From assembly GCA_024653385.1 (NCBI GenBank), contig JANLFZ010000248.1, positions 1 to 9,077 of the forward strand: a stretch of DNA of 9,077 bases. Reading direction: 5' to 3'. Below are positions 6,436 to 9,077 of this stretch, in pieces; the stretch's first letter is position 1, and each line of letters opens with the position of its first letter. The notes under the pieces are model-generated. The model worked only from the letters and a program-made list of their open reading frames with translations. It was not told where the DNA came from and searched no databases. Source of the stretch: Thermoguttaceae bacterium. Its GTDB lineage: Bacteria; Planctomycetota; Planctomycetia; Pirellulales; Thermoguttaceae. Position numbers and translations under genes: made by a program.

Positions 6436-7383
6436 TCATGGTGCGATCGCCACGTGGCACGTGCCCGCCGCCGAACGCTTGGCCTGGAACATGGCCTGGT
6501 CGGCATCGCGAAGCATGGCTTCGGGGGTGTCGTATCCTCGCCAGCTCACGGCAATGCCAATGCTGGCGGTCACCGAGACCGTGCGATGGTCGATCTCGAC
6601 GGGGGCGGCGACGGCGGTGACGATTCGCTGGCCGACTACTTGCGCGTCGGCCTCGCTGTAGAGGTCGTCGAGGAAGATGGTGAATTCGTCGCCGCCGAAT
6701 CGGGCGACCAGGTCGTCGGGCCGCACCGAGCGTGCGATGCGTTCGGCGATTGTCGCCAGAAGGCGGTCGCCGGACAAGTGCCCGAACTGGTCGTTGATCG
6801 CCTTGAAACCGTCGAGATCGACGAACAAGACCGCAAAGCGGCGACTTGGCTCGCGTTGGGCCTCGCGCAGGGCCAATTCGAGCCGTGCCTCGAAGCGGCA
6901 ACGATCGGCAAGGCCGGTCAGCGCGTCGTAGCCGCCCCGCCGGCTGGACGAAGCCCGATGGACGCTCGTCCGCCGGCCCCGACCCGGACGCTCCAGCGGA
7001 CGCGCCACCACGACCACGGTGGGCCCGCCGGGCTCGGCAACGACGCGCATGCGACATTGAACCGCGACCTCGGCCCCGCTCTTCGCGCGAAGTTCGAGTT
7101 CGAACGCCGTGCGTCCCACCGCACCCTGGCCCGGAGACCGCAGGGTCTCTCGCACCAGCGGCACGGCCCGGGGGGCGATCTCGTCGACGGTTCGCGAGGC
7201 GATCTCGTCGAGCGAGTACCCCAGCGCCTCGCAGGCCGCGGGGTTGGCGTCGATGACCCGCCCTGTCGCGCCGTCGAGGAACAAGATCGCGTCGAGCGAG
7301 GTGTCCATGACGGCGCGGAGCCGCTGGACCTGCGTGGCGACGTCGGGAGGTACCTCGGGGGAATCAGGGGCGAAACCGTCCAT
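6436..7383 (-). CDS. PAS-GGDEF diguanylate cyclase
   Basis: 315 residues from ATG at 7383 (GGAAGAG upstream); an in-frame ATG at 7413 would add ten residues. A PAS domain spans about 20-130 (SLDAILFLDGATGRVIDANPAA region), followed by a basic Arg/Ser-rich linker (132-150). A full GGDEF domain follows (152-313): YDALTGLADR, metal-binding D189 in FVDLDGF, N197 and D206 for guanine binding, and the signature FGGDEF with GGDEF at 230-234. RPDD (221-224) sits five residues before it and fits the RxxD inhibitory I-site. It should make cyclic di-GMP from two GTP and be product-inhibited. No signal peptide or membrane helix is seen, so the PAS domain probably senses a cytoplasmic cue; its ligand cannot be told. 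The alpha-galactosidase gene lies 124 nt downstream on the same strand. Confidence 0.93.
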   Translation of the reverse strand: MDGFAPDSPEVPPDVATQVQRLRAVMDTSLDAILFLDGATGRVIDANPAACEALGYSLDEIASRTVDEIAPRAVPLVRETLRSPGQGAVGRTAFELELRAKSGAEVAVQCRMRVVAEPGGPTVVVVARPLERPGRGRRTSVHRASSSRRGGYDALTGLADRCRFEARLELALREAQREPSRRFAVLFVDLDGFKAINDQFGHLSGDRLLATIAERIARSVRPDDLVARFGGDEFTIFLDDLYSEADAQVVGQRIVTAVAAPVEIDHRTVSVTASIGIAVSWRGYDTPEAMLRDADQAMFQAKRSAAGTCHVAIAP

Positions 7384-7458
7384 TGCGACGCTCTTCCACT
7401 CCCAGCATTTCATCACCCCTACCGTCATCAGAATCAGGCATTGCCGACAAAGTGTCAA

Positions 7459-7475
7459 GCGATGCCCGGCATCGC
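7459..7475. repeat. Perfect 7-bp-arm palindrome in the divergent promoter region
   Basis: GCGATGC, CCG, GCATCGC: perfect 7-bp arms around a 3-nt centre. It lies 76 nt from the cyclase start and 121 nt from the sodB start. No T-run follows on either strand, which argues against a terminator and makes an operator for a dimeric regulator plausible. The regulator is unknown. Confidence 0.45.
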
Positions 7476-7583
7476 AAGACATGTGGCGCCGCGAGGGCGA
7501 ACAGGGCGTATCCCCCGACCGATCCCCTTGCCCCGAGGTGGACAATTGCTAAGGTTCTGGCGGACGGTTGGTTTTCTCGATAC

Positions 7584-7591
7584 GGGAGAAG
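7584..7591 (+). promoter_or_regulatory. Shine-Dalgarno site of sodB
   Basis: GGGAGAAG, 4 nt before ATG 7596. It selects this start over the longer in-frame extension back to 7383, whose sequence shows no family similarity. Confidence 0.7.
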
Positions 7592-7595
7592 ATTC

Positions 7596-8168
7596 ATGGA
7601 ACACAAACTGCCGGAGTTGCCCTACTCCAAAGACGCCCTTGCGCCGCACATGTCGGCCGAAACGCTCGAGTACCACTGGGGCAAGCACCATGCGGCCTAC
7701 GTCACGAACCTCAACAAGCTCATCCCGGGCACGGAGTTCGAGGACCTGTCGCTGGAACAGATCGTGGCCAAGGCGTCCGGCCCGATCTTCAACAACGCGG
7801 CCCAGGTGTGGAACCACACGTTCTTCTGGAATTGCCTTTCTCCCCAGGGGGGTGGCGAGCCGAGCGGAAAGCTGGCCGATGCCATCCGCAGCCAATTCGG
7901 GTCGTTTCAGCAGTTCAAAGAGAAGTTCACGGCCGCTGCCGTTTCTCACTTCGGTTCCGGTTGGGCCTGGTTGAGCCGGGACCGCGACGGCAGATTGGTG
8001 GTCGAGAGCACCGCGAACGCGATCAACCCGATGAAAGAAGGACGTGTCCCCCTCTTGACGTGCGACGTCTGGGAGCACGCCTATTACATCGACTATCGCA
8101 ACGCCCGGCCGAAGTTCGTCGACGCCTTCTGGAACCTCGTCCACTGGAAGTTCGTCGAATCGCAATAG
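7596..8168 (+). CDS. sodB: Iron superoxide dismutase
   Basis: 190 residues, full length for the Fe/Mn superoxide dismutase family and strongly similar to E. coli SodB as I recall it (LPYSKDALAPHMSAET, FNNAAQVWNHTFFWNC, DVWEHAYYIDYRNARP). The four metal ligands are present at H27, H74, D157 and H161. Q70 in NNAAQVWNH is the active-site Gln location of iron-type enzymes; manganese enzymes carry it later in the chain. Y35 and W123 of the active-site shell are also present. It converts superoxide to oxygen and hydrogen peroxide. There is no signal peptide, so it is cytoplasmic. It is transcribed away from the diguanylate cyclase, and a metal-binding lipoprotein gene starts 53 nt downstream on the same strand. 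Iron preference is inferred from these residues; cambialistic use of manganese cannot be excluded. Confidence 0.96.
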   Translation: MEHKLPELPYSKDALAPHMSAETLEYHWGKHHAAYVTNLNKLIPGTEFEDLSLEQIVAKASGPIFNNAAQVWNHTFFWNCLSPQGGGEPSGKLADAIRSQFGSFQQFKEKFTAAAVSHFGSGWAWLSRDRDGRLVVESTANAINPMKEGRVPLLTCDVWEHAYYIDYRNARPKFVDAFWNLVHWKFVESQ

Positions 8169-8169
8169 G

Positions 8170-8206
8170 AGCGCTGCCGAGCCCCTGCCGGTTTGCCCGG
8201 CGCGCT
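8170..8206 (+). terminator. Possible stem-loop between sodB and the lipoprotein gene
   Basis: An inner hairpin GCCGG (8187-8191), loop TTTGC, CCGGC (8197-8201) is bracketed by AGCGC (8170-8174) and GCGCT (8202-8206), which can pair as an outer stem with a 12-nt bulge. It begins just after the sodB stop. No T-run follows (GATAAAA comes next), so it may be an mRNA 3' stabiliser or attenuator and not a true terminator. Confidence 0.3.
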
Positions 8207-8221
8207 GATAAAATGGCCTGA

Positions 8222-9077
8222 ATGAAGCAGGCTGTAACGATTCATCTGGTCTTGGCCGTCGTCTTTCTCGGGTGTTCGGGGGCATCGGAAGACACACCTG
8301 GGAAGGTTCGCGCGGCGGTCAGCGTGCTGCCCCATGCCTGGCTGGTCGAAGCGATCGGCGGGCCGCACGTCGAGGTCCTGACGCTGGTGCGCCCCGGCGA
8401 AAGTGCCGAACTCTATCAGCCCACCGATGCCCAGGTGAGCCAGGTGGCCCGCGCGTCGGTCTATTTCCGAACCGGCATGCCCTTGGAGAACAGTCGGGGG
8501 TTCCACGCCCTCAGGTCGCTCGGCAGGCCGAAGGTGGTGGATCTGCGCGAGGGAATCGCCCTGCGCGCGATGACGCCTCACCGCCACTCGGAGGAAACCG
8601 AGGGGCCACACGCGACGGGAGACCAACCCGATGGCGATGCGGCCGGACCGCACGACGCGAACTCCGACGTGGTGGGCAAGGATCCGCATATCTGGCTCAG
8701 CCCACGACTGCTGAAGATCCAGGCGCGGACCATCGCCCAGACTCTCTCGTCGATCGATCCGCAGCACGCGGCCGAGTACCAGGCAAATCTGGCCGGCTTG
8801 GAGAAGCGTTTGGACGAGGCCGACCGGCGGATTCGCGATACGCTCGGCCCGCACCGGGGCCGCGCGTTCTTCGTTTTCCACCCGGCCTGGGGCTATTTCG
8901 CCGACGACTACGGCCTGCGGCAGATCTCGATCGAAACCGAGGGCAAGGAGCCCAGCGACCGCGAGTTGACCGCGCTTCAGAACCTCGCGCGCCAGGAACG
9001 CGCCAAGGTGATCTTCGTCCATCCCCAGGGCGGGACGCGGTCGGCCCAGGCCGTTGCCCAGGCGATCGGCGCTCGGG
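8222..9077 (+). CDS. Metal ABC transporter substrate-binding lipoprotein, ZnuA/TroA family, 3' end cut
   Basis: 285 residues are visible before the right edge; the family is usually about 300, so little is missing. A short hydrophobic leader ends in a lipobox (VFLGC, Cys18), predicting a lipid-anchored periplasmic protein. Family motifs are LPHAWLVEAIGG (36-47), PGESAELYQPT (58-68), DPHIWLSP (154-161, metal ligand H156), FFVFHPAWGYFADDYGL (216-232, ligand H220) and IETEGKEPS (237-245). A His/Asp-rich loop (119-156, with H120, H122, H130, H144) is typical of zinc binders. The first ligand His, normally in a PH dipeptide before TYEP, is replaced here by AE (A62-E63). It should deliver Zn, or possibly Mn or Fe, to an ABC importer, whose permease and ATPase genes would lie beyond the window. 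The start is ATG 8222; its Shine-Dalgarno site is weak. Confidence 0.9.
   Translation, partial: MKQAVTIHLVLAVVFLGCSGASEDTPGKVRAAVSVLPHAWLVEAIGGPHVEVLTLVRPGESAELYQPTDAQVSQVARASVYFRTGMPLENSRGFHALRSLGRPKVVDLREGIALRAMTPHRHSEETEGPHATGDQPDGDAAGPHDANSDVVGKDPHIWLSPRLLKIQARTIAQTLSSIDPQHAAEYQANLAGLEKRLDEADRRIRDTLGPHRGRAFFVFHPAWGYFADDYGLRQISIETEGKEPSDRELTALQNLARQERAKVIFVHPQGGTRSAQAVAQAIGAR

Larger units (their letters stand above)
7384..7595. promoter_or_regulatory. Divergent intergenic region between the cyclase and sodB
   Basis: 212 nt between start codons of oppositely transcribed genes, so promoters for both should lie here. I see no strong consensus pair; TTGCCC then TAAGGT with a 16-nt spacer near 7527-7555 is a weak candidate for sodB. 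A perfect palindrome lies at 7459-7475. Confidence 0.45.

Noticed and set aside
6312..6506. 65-residue N-terminal extension of the alpha-galactosidase
   Set aside because: It would bury the signal peptide and run through the candidate promoter. GGAG before ATG 6311 fits better.
5965..7974. Plus-strand open frame of 669 codons
   Set aside because: It crosses the alpha-galactosidase, cyclase and sodB genes out of frame; no domain is visible.
8093..9022. Minus-strand open frame of 309 codons at the right end
   Set aside because: Antisense to the metal-binding lipoprotein, whose lipobox, DPHIWLSP and EGKEPS motifs show which strand is real.
1..9077. Mobile elements, CRISPR, tRNA or rRNA genes
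   Set aside because: No transposase or integrase motifs, no regularly spaced direct repeats and no tRNA-like cloverleaf were noticed on reading both strands. A tRNAscan or covariance search was not possible here.

Overview
The window is high-GC bacterial DNA, densely coding, with two unrelated halves. A planctomycete (or a similar Gram-negative-type bacterium) is my best guess. This rests on three things: a secreted NPCBM/GH27 alpha-galactosidase, a gene set mixing DUF1257, DUF2997 and a Ycf46-type AAA+ ATPase, and a HEAT-repeat partner. The assignment is inference; no rRNA or tRNA gene is present to support it.

Left half (1-4172, all minus strand). Six tightly packed genes run right to left: a DUF1257 (Ycf35-like) protein, a 69-residue DUF2997 protein, a small NrdG-like radical SAM protein, a Ycf46-like AAA+ ATPase, a second divergent DUF1257 protein, and a HEAT-repeat protein cut by the left window edge. 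Gaps are 1 to 24 nt, and the radical SAM and ATPase genes overlap by 11 nt, so this is almost certainly one operon. Its function is unknown to me. It is the most interesting part of the window: an ATP-driven remodeller and an Fe-S radical enzyme encoded together with three small proteins or paralogues of unknown function and a solenoid scaffold. A 153-nt leader (4173-4325) holds several small palindromes and hairpins.

Middle (4326-7383, minus strand). A secreted alpha-galactosidase (signal peptide, NPCBM, Ig-like, GH27, C-terminal beta domain) lies downstream of a soluble PAS-GGDEF diguanylate cyclase. The 124-nt gap between them carries a candidate -10 box for the glycosidase.

Right part (7384-9077, plus strand). 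A 212-nt divergent intergenic region with a perfect 7-bp-arm palindrome separates the cyclase from an iron-type superoxide dismutase (sodB). After 53 nt comes a lipoprotein of the ZnuA/TroA metal-binding family, truncated by the right edge. The last two point to metal and oxidative-stress functions. No mobile element, CRISPR array, tRNA or rRNA was found, and no gene-free stretch exceeds 300 bases.
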